Shown in pieces: positions 48,085 through 57,525 of a stretch of DNA of 64,000 nt (its first letter is position 1; each line of letters starts with the position of its first letter). A model generated the notes under the pieces. The model was given only the letters and a program-made list of their open reading frames with translations, was not told the origin of the DNA and did no database searches. The position numbers and the translations under genes are program-made. The DNA is from Pseudomonadota bacterium (GTDB lineage Bacteria > Pseudomonadota > Alphaproteobacteria > Acetobacterales > Acetobacteraceae): NCBI GenBank assembly GCA_021816925.1, contig JAKAWQ010000007.1, positions 1 through 64,000 on the forward strand, read 5' to 3'.

Positions 48085-51000
48085 ATGCCCGATGGAATTT
48101 CGCGGCGGGCGTTCCTTGCGGGAACCGGAGCAGCGCTCGCAGCCACCTCGCTCGGGGCGTTCGGGTTCGGTGCGCTTGAGTCCGCTCAGGCCGCTGCCAT
48201 CCGGCCGTTCAAGCTTACTGGCACGATCGAGACACGCAATACCTGCCCCTATTGTGCGGTGGCCTGCGGCGTCATCCTTTACGCCAAGCCCGCCGCCGAG
48301 ACCAGGGGCAAGCGGTCGATCATGTATATCGACGGGGACCCCGATCACCCGACCAATCGCGGCACGCTCTGCCCGAAGGGCGCTGCGCTCCTCAATTTCG
48401 TAGGCTCGCCGGACCGGCTCACCGTGCCGCGTTATCGCGCACCGGGGGCGAAGGAGTTCAAGGAGGTTTCCTGGGACTGGGCGCTCGATCGGGTCGCCCG
48501 GAACTTCAAGGAGGACCGTGACAAGAACCTCATCACCACGAACGCCGGCGGCGCGACGGTCAACCGCTGGATCACCACCGGATTTCTCGCCGCCTCGGCA
48601 ACCACCAACGAAGCGGCATGGCTCACCTACAAGGTCGTGCGGGGGATGGGGGTCCTCGCCTTCGACAACCAGGCAAGGGTCTGACACGGCCCCACGGTGG
48701 CGAGTCTCGCCCCAACATTCGGCCGTGGCGCAATGACCAACCTGTGGACGGACATCCGCAGTACCGATCTTGTCATCGTCATGGGCGGCAATGCGGCCGA
48801 GGCTCATCCATGCGGGTTCAAGTGGGTGACGCGCGCCAAGGCCGAGCGCGGCGCCAAGCTGATTGTGGTCGATCCGCGCTTCACGCGGACGGCAGCGGTG
48901 GCTGACTACTACGCGCCGATTCGTCCCGGAACCGACATCACCTTCCTGCTCGGGCTCATCAAATACTGCATCGACAACAACAAGGTGCAGTGGGACTACG
49001 TGAAGCCCTACACCAACGCTGCCTTCGTGGTGAAGGCCGGGTACAGCTTCAAGGACGGCCTCTTCAGCGGCTACGATCCGGCAAAGCGGATCTACGACCG
49101 CTCGACCTGGGACTACGAGATCGGTCCGGACGGCTATGCGGTGGTGGACGAGACCCTTACCAGCCCGCGTTGTGTCTGGAACCTGCTCAAGGAGCATGTC
49201 GCCGCCTACACGCCGGAGATGGTCGAGCGCATCTGCGGCACGCCCAAGGCGAAATTCCTGCACGTTGCGGCGATGGTCGGCGAGATGTCGGCGCCGGACA
49301 AAGCCATGACCTCGATGTATGCGCTCGGCTGGACGCAGCATTCCTATGGCGCGCAAAACATCCGCACCATGGCGATGCTGCAGCTTGTCCTCGGCAATAT
49401 CGGGCTGCGCGGCGGCGGGGTGAATGCACTGCGCGGGCACTCGAACATCCAGGGGCTCACCGATCTCGGGCTGATGTCCGAGCTGATTCCGGGCTATCTC
49501 GGGATGCCGCACGACAATGAGAAGGATCTTCAGACCTACCTCAAGACTCGCGGCTTCAAGCCGCTGCGGCCGGACCAGATCAGTTACTGGAAGAATTATC
49601 CGAATTTCATGGTGAGCTTCCTCAAGGCGATGTGGGGAGAAGCGGCCACCAAGGACAACGATTACCACTATGATTGGATCCCGAAGCTCGACAAGCCGAT
49701 GTACGACATGATGCAGGCTTTCGAGTTGATGGCGCACGGCAAGATGAACGGGTACGTCTGCCAAGGCTTCAATCCGCTCTTGTCGGGCCCCAACCGCGCC
49801 AAGGTCACCACCGGGCTTTCGAAGTTGAAATTCCTCGTGGTGATGGATCCGCTGGACACTGAGACAGCGAACTTCTGGCAGAACCACGGCGAATACAACA
49901 ACGTCGACCCGGCCGAGATCGCGACCGAGGTGATTCAGCTCCCGACCACCTGCTTTGCCGAGGATGAAGGCTCGCTCACCAATTCCGGTCGCTGGCTGCA
50001 ATGGCACTGGGCAGGCGGCGATCCACCCGGCCAAGCGAAGGCGGATGCCTGGATCATGGCGCAGATCCATCTGCGCATGAAGGCGCTCTACCAGAAGGAA
50101 GGGGGCAAGCTGCCGGAGCCGATTCTCAATCTCGACTGGCAGTACAAGGTCCCGGCGAACCCCACGCCCGACGAGCTCGCGCGCGAAATGAACGGCAAGG
50201 CGCTGGCCCCGGTCGCGGATCCGGCCGACCCGACGAAGATTCTGGTGGCGAAGGGCAAGCAGCTTCCCTCGTTTGCCTTCCTGCGCGCCGACGGCTCGAC
50301 CGCATGCGGCTGCTGGATCTATTCCGGCTGCTATACCGAGGCGGGCAACATGATGGCGCGGCGCGACAACACCAACGTCGGCGACGCCAATGTTTACCCG
50401 AAATGGGCATTCTCCTGGCCGGTCAACCGGCGCATCCTCTACAACCGTGCCTCCTGCGATCTCACCGGCAAGCCTTGGGATCCGACGCGGAAGATCATCT
50501 GGTGGAACGGCAAGCTCTGGACCGGCTACGACGTGCCGGACATGCTGCCGACGGCCAACCCCGAGAAGGTGATGCCTTTCATCATGGATGCCGAGGGCAC
50601 CGCCCGCCTCTGGGTGCGCGGGCTGATGGTGGATGGGCCGTTCCCGACGCACTACGAGCCGTTCGAGGCCCCGGTGGTGAACGTTCTCGCCCCGCGCATC
50701 CGCGGCAACCCGGCCTCTCGGGTGTTCGCCGACGATCTGGCGGAGTTCGGCGATGCCAAGGAATTCCCGATCGTCGGCACTTCCTACCGGCTGACCGAGC
50801 ATTTCCATTTCTGGACCAAACACGATCGCGTCAACGCGATGCTGCAGCCGGAATTCTTCGTCGAGATCTCCGAGCAGCTCGCCAAGGAGAAGCGCATCGC
50901 CAACGGGAGCTGGGTGCGTGTCTGGTCTCGGCGCGGCTCGATCAAGGCTGTGGCCTGCGTCACCAAGCGGCTGCAGCCCTTCACCATCGAGGGCCGCACC

Positions 51001-51177
51001 GTGCACATGGTGGGGATCCCGCTGCACTGGGGGTTCATGGGCCTGACGCACAAAGGCTTCGGTCCGAATTCGCTCACGCCCGTGGTCGGGGACGCGAATG
51101 TCGAGACGCCGGAGTTCAAGGCCTTCCTGCTCGACATCGAACCCACCACGCCGCCCGCCGGCTTCCACGGCGCCTGA
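48085..51177 (+). CDS. fdnG: Selenocysteine-containing formate dehydrogenase, catalytic subunit
   Basis: A 1030-residue molybdopterin oxidoreductase when TGA at 48682-48684 is read as selenocysteine (residue 200). The Tat signal SRRAFLAGTGAALAATSLG is followed by the 4Fe-4S motif CPYCAVACGV with LCPKGA. The segment VLAFDNQARV-Sec-HGPTVASLAP equals the Sec site of E. coli FdnG/FdoG. The C-terminal Mo-cofactor-binding domain ends with IPLHWGFMG. It oxidises periplasmic formate to CO2 and passes electrons to the beta subunit. The frame is identical on both sides of TGA, a SECIS follows, and selA, selB and selC lie in the same cluster, so this is not a nonsense mutation. Confidence 0.96.
48685..48727 (+). 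promoter_or_regulatory. SECIS element for selenocysteine insertion
   Basis: Directly after the UGA, CACGGCC (48685-48691) pairs with GGCCGTG (48721-48727). Within it, an apical hairpin runs 48696-48713: GG pairs with CC, a bulged U sits at 48698, GGCG (48699-48702) pairs with CGCC (48708-48711), and the loop is AGUCU. The bulged U and the GU of the loop are exactly the features that E. coli SelB recognises (loop GGUCU). The element is inside the coding sequence. Confidence 0.9.
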
Positions 51178-51183
51178 CGGAGA

Positions 51184-52095
51184 ATGACGATGGGTGCGGC
51201 TCGCACGATGACCGTCGTCCGCAGCTCGGCCACCTCGAGCGCAAACGCCGCGGTGAGCTTCCGCGACGAGGTCGTGAAGCTGATCGACGTCTCGAAGTGT
51301 ATCGGCTGCAAGGCCTGCCAGGCGGCCTGCATCGAATGGAACGACACGGTGCAACCGATCGGGTATTTTACCGGCTCCTACCAGAACCCGCCCGATCTCA
51401 CGCCGCACATGTTCACCCTGATGCGATTCAACGAATGGGTGAACCCGAAGAGCGGCGAGCTCGAGTGGCTGATCCGCAAGGACGGTTGCATGCACTGCGC
51501 CGAGCCGGGCTGCCTTGCGGCATGTCCCGCACCCGGCGCGATCGTGCAGTACGAGAACGGCATCGTCGATTTCGTCCAAGAGAACTGCATCGGCTGCGGG
51601 TATTGCGTGAAGGGCTGCCCGTTCGACATCCCGCGCATCTCGGCCATGCCCGCCAAGGCGTACAAATGCACGCTCTGCTCGGATCGCGTGGCGGTGGGTG
51701 ACGGGCCGGCCTGCGCGAAGGCCTGCCCGACCGAGGCGATCGTGTTCGGCACCAAGCAGGAAATGCTGCATCACGCAGCCGGGCGCCTCATCGACCTCAA
51801 GTCGCGCGGCTTCGCGGAGGCCGGCCTCTACAACCCGGGCGGCGTCAAGGGGACGCACGTGATGTACGTGCTGCCGCACGCCGATCAACCGGAGCTCTAC
51901 TCCAACCTGCCGGCCAACCCGCGCATCAGCCCCTGGGTGAAGATCTGGAAGGGAGCGGCTACGAAATATGCGAGCCTTGCCGCGATGGCGGCCTTTATCG
52001 TAGGCGCCGTCGTCCATCATGTCGCAAGCGGACCGAACCAGGTTTCCGACAAGGATGAAGAAGAGGCGCGAAAGCTGATCGAAGGGAGGCGGTGA
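51184..52095 (+). CDS. fdnH: Formate dehydrogenase iron-sulfur subunit
   Basis: A 303-residue ferredoxin-like subunit with four cysteine clusters: CIGCKACQAAC, CMHCAEPGCLAACP, CIGCGYCVKGCPF and CTLCSDR...CAKACP. These bind four 4Fe-4S centres. A C-terminal transmembrane helix (YASLAAMAAFIVGAVVHH) anchors it on the periplasmic side. It conducts electrons from the Sec subunit to the cytochrome b subunit. It lies 6 bases after fdnG and overlaps fdnI by four bases. Confidence 0.96.
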   Translation: MTMGAARTMTVVRSSATSSANAAVSFRDEVVKLIDVSKCIGCKACQAACIEWNDTVQPIGYFTGSYQNPPDLTPHMFTLMRFNEWVNPKSGELEWLIRKDGCMHCAEPGCLAACPAPGAIVQYENGIVDFVQENCIGCGYCVKGCPFDIPRISAMPAKAYKCTLCSDRVAVGDGPACAKACPTEAIVFGTKQEMLHHAAGRLIDLKSRGFAEAGLYNPGGVKGTHVMYVLPHADQPELYSNLPANPRISPWVKIWKGAATKYASLAAMAAFIVGAVVHHVASGPNQVSDKDEEEARKLIEGRR

Positions 52096-52772
52096 CGGCG
52101 ATGCCGGCCGAACCGTTGGATGCCGTCGAAGTCAAGCGGCACACGCTCGATGTGCGCATCGCGCACTGGATCGTAGCGCTCTGCTTCATCCTGCTCGGGC
52201 TTTCCGGCCTAGCCCTTTTCTATCCCCCCTTCTTCTTCCTCACCGCGCTCTTCGGCGGCGGCGAGACCGCAAGGCTCCTCCATCCCTGGCTCGGAATCGT
52301 CCTCGTCGCGGGGTATCTCTGGCTCTTCGTGCGCTTCGTGTCGGCGTCGGTCCCGGCGCCGGAAGACATGACCTGGATGCTACGGCTCGGCGACGCGATG
52401 TCGGGCCGCGAGGAGAACCTCCCCGAGATCGGCAAGTTCAACCCCGGCCAGAAGCTCTATTTCTGGGGCATGGCGATCCTGATCCTGGTGCTTCTCGCAA
52501 GCGGCATCATCATCTGGAATGCCTATTTCGCCACGGCGACGTCGATTCCGACGCAGCGGATCGGGCTCCTCGTGCACTCGATCGCGGCGATCCTTGCCAT
52601 CCTCGGGTTCATCGTGCACGTGCACATGGTGACATGGGAACCGGGAACACTCCGCGCGATGGTCCGCGGCAGTGTGACGGGCGGCTGGGGATGGAAGCAT
52701 CATCGCAAGTGGCTGCGCGGGGTGGTGGCAGGGAAACGCGCAAAGCCGGGCACGAGCGCGCCGGCCGAATAG
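52092..52772 (+). CDS. fdnI: Formate dehydrogenase cytochrome b556 subunit
   Basis: A 226-residue membrane protein with four hydrophobic segments. The heme-ligand histidines are in VRIAHWIVALCFILLGLSGL, the LLHPWLGIV segment and IVHVHMVTWEPG. It passes electrons to quinone. The GTG start overlaps fdnH (GTGA). Length and motifs match the FdnI/FdoI family. Confidence 0.94.
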   Translation: MTAMPAEPLDAVEVKRHTLDVRIAHWIVALCFILLGLSGLALFYPPFFFLTALFGGGETARLLHPWLGIVLVAGYLWLFVRFVSASVPAPEDMTWMLRLGDAMSGREENLPEIGKFNPGQKLYFWGMAILILVLLASGIIIWNAYFATATSIPTQRIGLLVHSIAAILAILGFIVHVHMVTWEPGTLRAMVRGSVTGGWGWKHHRKWLRGVVAGKRAKPGTSAPAE

Positions 52773-52844
52773 GAGCGGAAACCGCAGCGGGCAGAAGCGG
52801 AAAGAACGGGGCACGACCTCCATCGGCGCCCGCATGAGTCGCGG

Positions 52845-53810
52845 ATGAAGAGTGCCGTCGGTCGTCCCCCTTCCGTTTCCTGGCGCGACGTGTGGATCGA
52901 CCGGCTGGTCGCCCCCGTCATCACCGCACCGACCGCGGCGGCCCCCGTGATCGTTGCAACCGGACTTGCCATGCACGACGGCGTCTTTGCCGCTCTGCCC
53001 GTTCTCCTTGCCTTCCTTTCGAGTTGGCTCATCCATGTCGCCGGCATCTTTGCCGACTATTACGTGCTCCTCTTCCGCCACCCCGAGGATCGCGAGCACC
53101 CCGACCTCGTTTCCGCGCTCAAGAGCGGTATGCTCACGCTTCACCGGCTGCGCGCCGCCATCATCGGCTGCCTCGCGCTGGCCGTTGTCGCCGGCGCCTG
53201 GCTTGCCGTACCCGCCGGCATCGCGGCCCCTGCGCTCGGCGCCGTCGGCATCGCCGCGAGCCTCGGCTACGCGGCCGGCCCTTGGCCGATGACCCGGCTC
53301 GGTATCGCCGACCCGGTGTTCTTCGTGATGTTCGGCATCGTTGCGGTCGCCGGGACCTACTATGTCCAGGCGGTCTCGCTTCACGCCCCGCATCTTCCCT
53401 TGGGAATCGTTACGGCGGCGCTGCCGGCGAGCGCCTTCATCGTCGGGCTGCCGGCCGGCGCACTCGTCACCAACCAGATGTTGATCGACGATATCCGGGA
53501 CCGCACCTTCGATATCGCCAAGGGGTGGCGCACGATGCCGGTGCGCCATGGCCTCGGCTGGGCGCGCGCCGAGTTCGTGGGGCTCACCGCATGCGTCTAT
53601 CTCGTTCCTTTCTGGCTCTGGCTCGGCATGGATTTCAGCCCCTGGGTCCTGCTCTGCTGGCTCACGTTTCCGCAGGCGGCCGATATGGCGCACGGGGTGC
53701 TGACCGAGGACAGTCTTGAAAAGCTGCTGCCCTTCGCGACGCGCTGGGCGCGGCTCACACTTGACCATTCAGTCCTGCTCGCGATCGGGATTGCGGTCCG
53801 ACACGGCTGA
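52845..53810 (+). CDS. UbiA-superfamily prenyltransferase
   Basis: A 321-residue membrane protein with eight or nine hydrophobic segments. The second Asp-rich motif of the UbiA/MenA family is clear (DDIRDRTFDIAKG, residues 215-227). The first is divergent (ADYYVLLFRHPEDREH, residues 70-85), lacking the usual Asn-Asp pair but keeping acidic residues. MenA-like members prenylate a naphthoate or quinone precursor. The substrate here is unknown. Its place behind fdnGHI is unusual and suggests a role in making or modifying a lipid quinone or heme-type acceptor for the cluster. Confidence 0.8.
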   Translation: MKSAVGRPPSVSWRDVWIDRLVAPVITAPTAAAPVIVATGLAMHDGVFAALPVLLAFLSSWLIHVAGIFADYYVLLFRHPEDREHPDLVSALKSGMLTLHRLRAAIIGCLALAVVAGAWLAVPAGIAAPALGAVGIAASLGYAAGPWPMTRLGIADPVFFVMFGIVAVAGTYYVQAVSLHAPHLPLGIVTAALPASAFIVGLPAGALVTNQMLIDDIRDRTFDIAKGWRTMPVRHGLGWARAEFVGLTACVYLVPFWLWLGMDFSPWVLLCWLTFPQAADMAHGVLTEDSLEKLLPFATRWARLTLDHSVLLAIGIAVRHG

Positions 53811-53915
53811 AGCTGCCCAGCTGCAGGTCGTGCGGGCGAATTAATCTCGATCATGGCAAATCCCATCTGCTTATTTCACAATAACAAATTATTGGGAGGG
53901 GACGGGAGCCTGCGG

Positions 53916-54839
53916 ATGAAGCGCCGGGAGTTCTGCAGCGCGGCCGGGGCGGCTGCATTCGCCGTTGCCGTCTCGGCGACGGCCAAAACGATGGCGAATC
54001 CCGGCTCGCTCTCCGTTCGCCCGACACCTGGCGGACCGTTGGTCACGCCGAGGGGCGAGTTCTTCGTCTATTCGCAGATGCGCACGCCGCCCGAGCGTGC
54101 CGCCAGCATCCAATTTGACGGGCTGGTGCGTCGCCCGCGGCGCTATAGCGAAGCGGATCTCGCTGCGATGCCGCATCAGCGCGGCGTTTGGACAGACGAG
54201 TGCTTCGTCAACCGCGCCGGCGGGCCGCTCATCTTCACGCCGGCGTTCGCCGGCGTTTCGCTCTCCGGATTGATGCAGGTGCTGGCCCCGAGCCCGGAAG
54301 CGCGAGCGGTCCGAATCGAGACGAACGACGGGCATCCCCCGTTCCTGCTGCCGTTCTCCGAGCTCAAGCGTCCCGGGGCCTTGCTGGTCGCGACCATGGG
54401 CCACGCACCCGTGCCCCTGCGCCATGGCAGCCCCTATACGCGCATCTTCGTTCCCGGCGCCGGCGGCAATCATCATCCGAAATGGGTCAACCGGGTCACG
54501 TTCATCGCCGAGCCGGCACCAGAGCATCCGGCTCCGGCGCTGGCCGGATTTCTTCTGCCCTCGCCGCCGGAAGTGACCGGCTCGCTCGCTGGCGTCGAAC
54601 TCTCCGGCTACGCTTTTGCCGGCCCCGAGCCAGTGGCCAGCGTCGAGTTCAGCACCGATGCGGGGAGGACATGGCGGCGCATGCCCCTGCCGGCGCAACC
54701 GGATCCTTTCCTTTGGATCACCTGGCAGGTGCACTGGAAACCGCCCGAGCGCGGATTCTATGTGCTGCGCGTGCGCGCGACGGGCGCCGGCGGAGACCAC
54801 CAGGCGACGCCGGGTACGCTCGCAGTAGAGGTCCGCTGA
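53916..54839 (+). CDS. Sulfite-oxidase-family molybdopterin oxidoreductase
   Basis: A 307-residue protein with a Tat signal (MKRREFCSAAGAAAF). The Mo-ligand region is WTDECFVNRAGGPL, where the single Cys fits the sulfite oxidase/YedY cofactor ligand. RHGSPYTRIFVPGAGGNHHP and KWVNRVTFI follow, and a C-terminal Ig-like dimerisation domain begins near TGSLAGVELSGYAFAGPEPV. The electron acceptor and substrate are unknown; a heme domain is absent, so the adjacent triheme cytochrome is a good candidate acceptor. An ATG further upstream (53853) would precede the Tat motif and is not favoured. Confidence 0.85.
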   Translation: MKRREFCSAAGAAAFAVAVSATAKTMANPGSLSVRPTPGGPLVTPRGEFFVYSQMRTPPERAASIQFDGLVRRPRRYSEADLAAMPHQRGVWTDECFVNRAGGPLIFTPAFAGVSLSGLMQVLAPSPEARAVRIETNDGHPPFLLPFSELKRPGALLVATMGHAPVPLRHGSPYTRIFVPGAGGNHHPKWVNRVTFIAEPAPEHPAPALAGFLLPSPPEVTGSLAGVELSGYAFAGPEPVASVEFSTDAGRTWRRMPLPAQPDPFLWITWQVHWKPPERGFYVLRVRATGAGGDHQATPGTLAVEVR

Positions 54840-54882
54840 GATGAACGACGCGACCGCTTAGCTTCGTGCGGCACGGCGACCG

Positions 54883-55464
54883 TTGTTGCTGCTGATCACG
54901 CTCTTCTTCGTGATCAATCTCGTAGAAGTGATGCTCGGGCATCAGCCGTCGCTCGCCGCGCACCGGCTCAATCTTGCGTTCCTGCCTGTCTTCTGGCTCG
55001 CGCTTTCGCTCATTCCTCTGATCGTGCTGCAAGTGTACCGCGCGCCATGGATCGTGCTCATCGCCCGGGCCGCCATGGCGATCGCCGCCCTGGTCGGGGC
55101 CATCGGCGTGTTCGCCCACATGGTTGCGAACGGCGTGACCTTCGAAAGCCCTGCCCGCGCCTTCTCGCCGGCGGTTTGGGGCGGGCCCGAGTCCCCGAAC
55201 TGGCCGATTGCGATCATCATCGCGTCGGTGATCGGTTTGCTGGGAATGATCGGCGTGCACAACGGCGCGGCCGGCCCGGCGTGGGATGCTCCCGGCGTCC
55301 TCGCGGGCTTTGCGTTCGTGTTCATCCTCGCCGGGATCGCCCTCTCCGTGCTGCCCGGAATGCTGGCCCTGGCAAGCGCCTGCCTCGTGGCCGCGGCGCT
55401 CCTCGTGCTCGCGAGCCTGCTCGCCTGCCTTGCCGCCAGCGCGCTTGAAAGGAAGGTGCCGTGA
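54883..55464 (+). CDS. Membrane protein with an amber codon near its apparent start
   Basis: A 193-residue hydrophobic protein with about six membrane segments, from a TTG at 54883. The natural start appears to be the ATG at 54841, which has an AGAGG site upstream and directly follows the previous gene. In that frame a TAG occurs at codon 7 (54859-54861), before LRAARRPLLLL. The positively charged stretch would be a normal membrane N-terminus, so the amber is probably CAG changed to TAG, or expression relies on a weak internal start. It ends with a TGATG junction to the triheme cytochrome. Function is not recognised. Confidence 0.65.
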   Translation: MLLLITLFFVINLVEVMLGHQPSLAAHRLNLAFLPVFWLALSLIPLIVLQVYRAPWIVLIARAAMAIAALVGAIGVFAHMVANGVTFESPARAFSPAVWGGPESPNWPIAIIIASVIGLLGMIGVHNGAAGPAWDAPGVLAGFAFVFILAGIALSVLPGMLALASACLVAAALLVLASLLACLAASALERKVP

Positions 55465-55970
55465 TGCGCCCGCTTCTCGTGACGCTGGGCGCGGCCGGGC
55501 TGATCGCCGCCGGATTCGGCATCACCTTCACCATCTGGCATCATGGGAATGCGGCACGTGCCGTGGCACTCGGCGTCCCCTACACGACATACAACTGGGA
55601 GACGGTGTTCGCACAGCAGCGCGGCTGCGCCGCGTGTCATGGCGGCCACCTCGCGGCGGATGTGAGCCGGGTCCCGGTCCCGCGTCCCGCGCCCGTGTTG
55701 CACGGCATCTTCATGACAAGCTACGGCATTCCGATGCGAGTCGAGGATTGCCTCCCCTGCCACGGCGGGGCGACGACGCTGCCCTTCGCCGAATCTATCC
55801 ATTCGCTGCACCTGCAATCCGCAGCTTTCGCCGACATGGGTGGCGAGTGCTCGTCATGCCACGTGCTGACGCACGGGAAATTTCTGCTGTACGACGACGA
55901 GACGCGCTATGCGGTCATGAACGGGGTGGTGAAAATCCCGACTCCGCCCTTCGCTGCCGTACAGCGGTGA
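55464..55970 (+). CDS. Membrane-anchored triheme c-type cytochrome
   Basis: A 168-residue protein. One N-terminal membrane anchor (LLVTLGAAGLIAAGFGITF) is followed by three heme-binding motifs: CAACH at 55-59, CLPCH at 96-100 and CSSCH at 129-133. Extra histidines between them (ESIHSLH) could be distal ligands. It would face the periplasm and carry electrons between the membrane and a periplasmic redox enzyme, such as the sulfite-oxidase-like protein two genes upstream. It overlaps the preceding stop and lies 6 bases before the next gene. Confidence 0.85.
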   Translation: MRPLLVTLGAAGLIAAGFGITFTIWHHGNAARAVALGVPYTTYNWETVFAQQRGCAACHGGHLAADVSRVPVPRPAPVLHGIFMTSYGIPMRVEDCLPCHGGATTLPFAESIHSLHLQSAAFADMGGECSSCHVLTHGKFLLYDDETRYAVMNGVVKIPTPPFAAVQR

Positions 55971-55976
55971 ACCGCG

Positions 55977-56588
55977 ATGCTGGGGCGCTTCTTTGTCCTG
56001 CTGGCGAGCATCCTCTTCGGTTCTCTCGCTATCGAGACCTCCCTTTATCATTCGGCGATCGCCATCGGGCGCGATCCGGTGGCGATGGTACCGACGATCA
56101 CAGCGGCCGCGGCGATGGCCGGCGGTTTTCTGCTCCTCGGCGCCGCATCGCGCGCGACGGTAACCCTGTTCGCGACGCTCTCCATCGTTGGCATCCTCGT
56201 CGGCGTCGTCGGCACCGCGATCCATCTTGCGATCCATGCGCCGAACATCACCGCGCTGGCGAGCCAGCCGCGGGCCTGGCTCGGCAATCCACCGGCCCTC
56301 GTACCGCTTTCCTTCTCGGCCGGCGGGTGCCTCGGCCTGCTGCCGCTCGCTTGCGGGCCGCTGCGCCCGGAGCGCTCGGCCTCGTCGGCCGGCGCCATCC
56401 TGCAGGTCGTCGCCGCGCTCGCCAGCCTGCTCGCGGCGATTGCTGCCACCGATACCGCATTCGGCTTCCTCGCCCTCATGCTCGTGCTCGCCGCGATGGC
56501 GCTCGGCGGCCTCGGCTATGCGGTCGAGCTTGCCGATGCCCTGGTCCCGATGTTGCTTTCGGCGCGGAGACCACGCTTCAATCCCTGA
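55977..56588 (+). CDS. Multi-pass membrane protein of the fdh cluster
   Basis: A 203-residue hydrophobic protein with about five membrane segments, beginning MLGRFFVLLASILFGSLAIE. Histidines occur in SLYHSAIAIG and AIHLAIHAPN, so heme b binding is possible but unproven. No family was recognised. It sits between the triheme cytochrome and fdhE with almost no gap, so it is co-expressed with both. Confidence 0.75.
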   Translation: MLGRFFVLLASILFGSLAIETSLYHSAIAIGRDPVAMVPTITAAAAMAGGFLLLGAASRATVTLFATLSIVGILVGVVGTAIHLAIHAPNITALASQPRAWLGNPPALVPLSFSAGGCLGLLPLACGPLRPERSASSAGAILQVVAALASLLAAIAATDTAFGFLALMLVLAAMALGGLGYAVELADALVPMLLSARRPRFNP

Positions 56589-56589
56589 T

Positions 56590-57510
56590 ATGACACGCAA
56601 GGCCCCCTATTCGGGCGAACCGACCCCGATCGGGGAGTTTGCCGAACCGAGCTTCGTTCGTCTGCCGGATCCGGCAGTCCTCTTCCGTGCGCGGGCCGCG
56701 CGCTTCGATGCACTCGCCCAAGCGCATACTCTTGCCCCCTACCTTACCTTTCTGGGCACGCTCTCGGCGATCCAGGCGCGATTGGCGGAGAGCCTTCCGG
56801 TGCCAGCGATTCCGCCTCTCGAGGATGTAGAGGGCGCCTACGGCCCAGCACAGGCGCCGGTAGAGCGCACGCGCTACGCACCCGACGAGGTCGCGCTGGC
56901 AAGCGTTGAAGCCCTGCTCGCCGCGCTCGCCGACGTGGCGATGCCGGAGGCGGCACGGCAGGCCCTATCGCGCCTTGCCGCCATGGGCGCGGCGGAGCGA
57001 GCGGCCGCCCTCGTCCGTGTGCTCGAAGAACCGGCGCCGAGCGAGGCGCTCGCCGAGCACTCCCTGCTCAGCGGCGCGCTGCAGATCGTCTTTGCCAAGA
57101 TGGCCGCGGGGATGGACGCCGATCGGCTGCAACCGGTGGCGGAAGGCACCGCCTGCCCGGTCTGCAGCAGCCCGCCGCTCGCCTCGCTCATCGTCGGCTG
57201 GCCGGGCGCGCGCAATACGCGCTATTGCGCCTGCGGGCTTTGCGGAACCGCCTGGAACTATGTCCGCATCAAATGTACGCTCTGCGGCTCGACCAAGGGC
57301 ATCGCCTATCACGGGATCGACGGCGATGCCGGAACGATCAAGGCCGAAAGTTGTGAGTCCTGCCGCCGCTACATCAAGATCCTGTATCAGCAGAAGGATC
57401 CGGCGCTCGAGCCGCTGGCCGACGACGTTGCCTCGCTCGGACTCGATCTCCTCATGCGCGAGATCGGCTTCGCGCGCGGTGCGGTCAATCCGTTCCTGCT
57501 GGGCTACTGA
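56590..57510 (+). CDS. fdhE: Formate dehydrogenase accessory protein FdhE
   Basis: A 306-residue FdhE. The N-terminal helical half is followed by a rubredoxin-like region with four CxxC pairs: CPVCSSPP, CACGLCG, CTLCGSTKG and CESCRRYIK. The end is RGAVNPFLLGY. FdhE is needed for assembly of membrane formate dehydrogenases, acting on the catalytic subunit before or during Tat export. The start 56590 overlaps no gene and follows the upstream stop by one base; the frame is open upstream. Confidence 0.93.
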   Translation: MTRKAPYSGEPTPIGEFAEPSFVRLPDPAVLFRARAARFDALAQAHTLAPYLTFLGTLSAIQARLAESLPVPAIPPLEDVEGAYGPAQAPVERTRYAPDEVALASVEALLAALADVAMPEAARQALSRLAAMGAAERAAALVRVLEEPAPSEALAEHSLLSGALQIVFAKMAAGMDADRLQPVAEGTACPVCSSPPLASLIVGWPGARNTRYCACGLCGTAWNYVRIKCTLCGSTKGIAYHGIDGDAGTIKAESCESCRRYIKILYQQKDPALEPLADDVASLGLDLLMREIGFARGAVNPFLLGY

Positions 57511-57525
57511 GCCGGAGATCCGCCG

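Noticed and set aside
48682-48684. Stop codon splitting fdnG into two genes
   Set aside because: The TGA sits at the known selenocysteine position, frame and homology continue on both sides, a SECIS follows, and the decoding genes are nearby.
47269-52020. Very long open frame of 1583 codons on the minus strand opposite the GNAT and formate dehydrogenase genes
   Set aside because: It is fully antisense to recognised conserved genes, has no domain, and is His/Arg/Gly/Val-rich as expected from the mirror frame of GC-rich codons.
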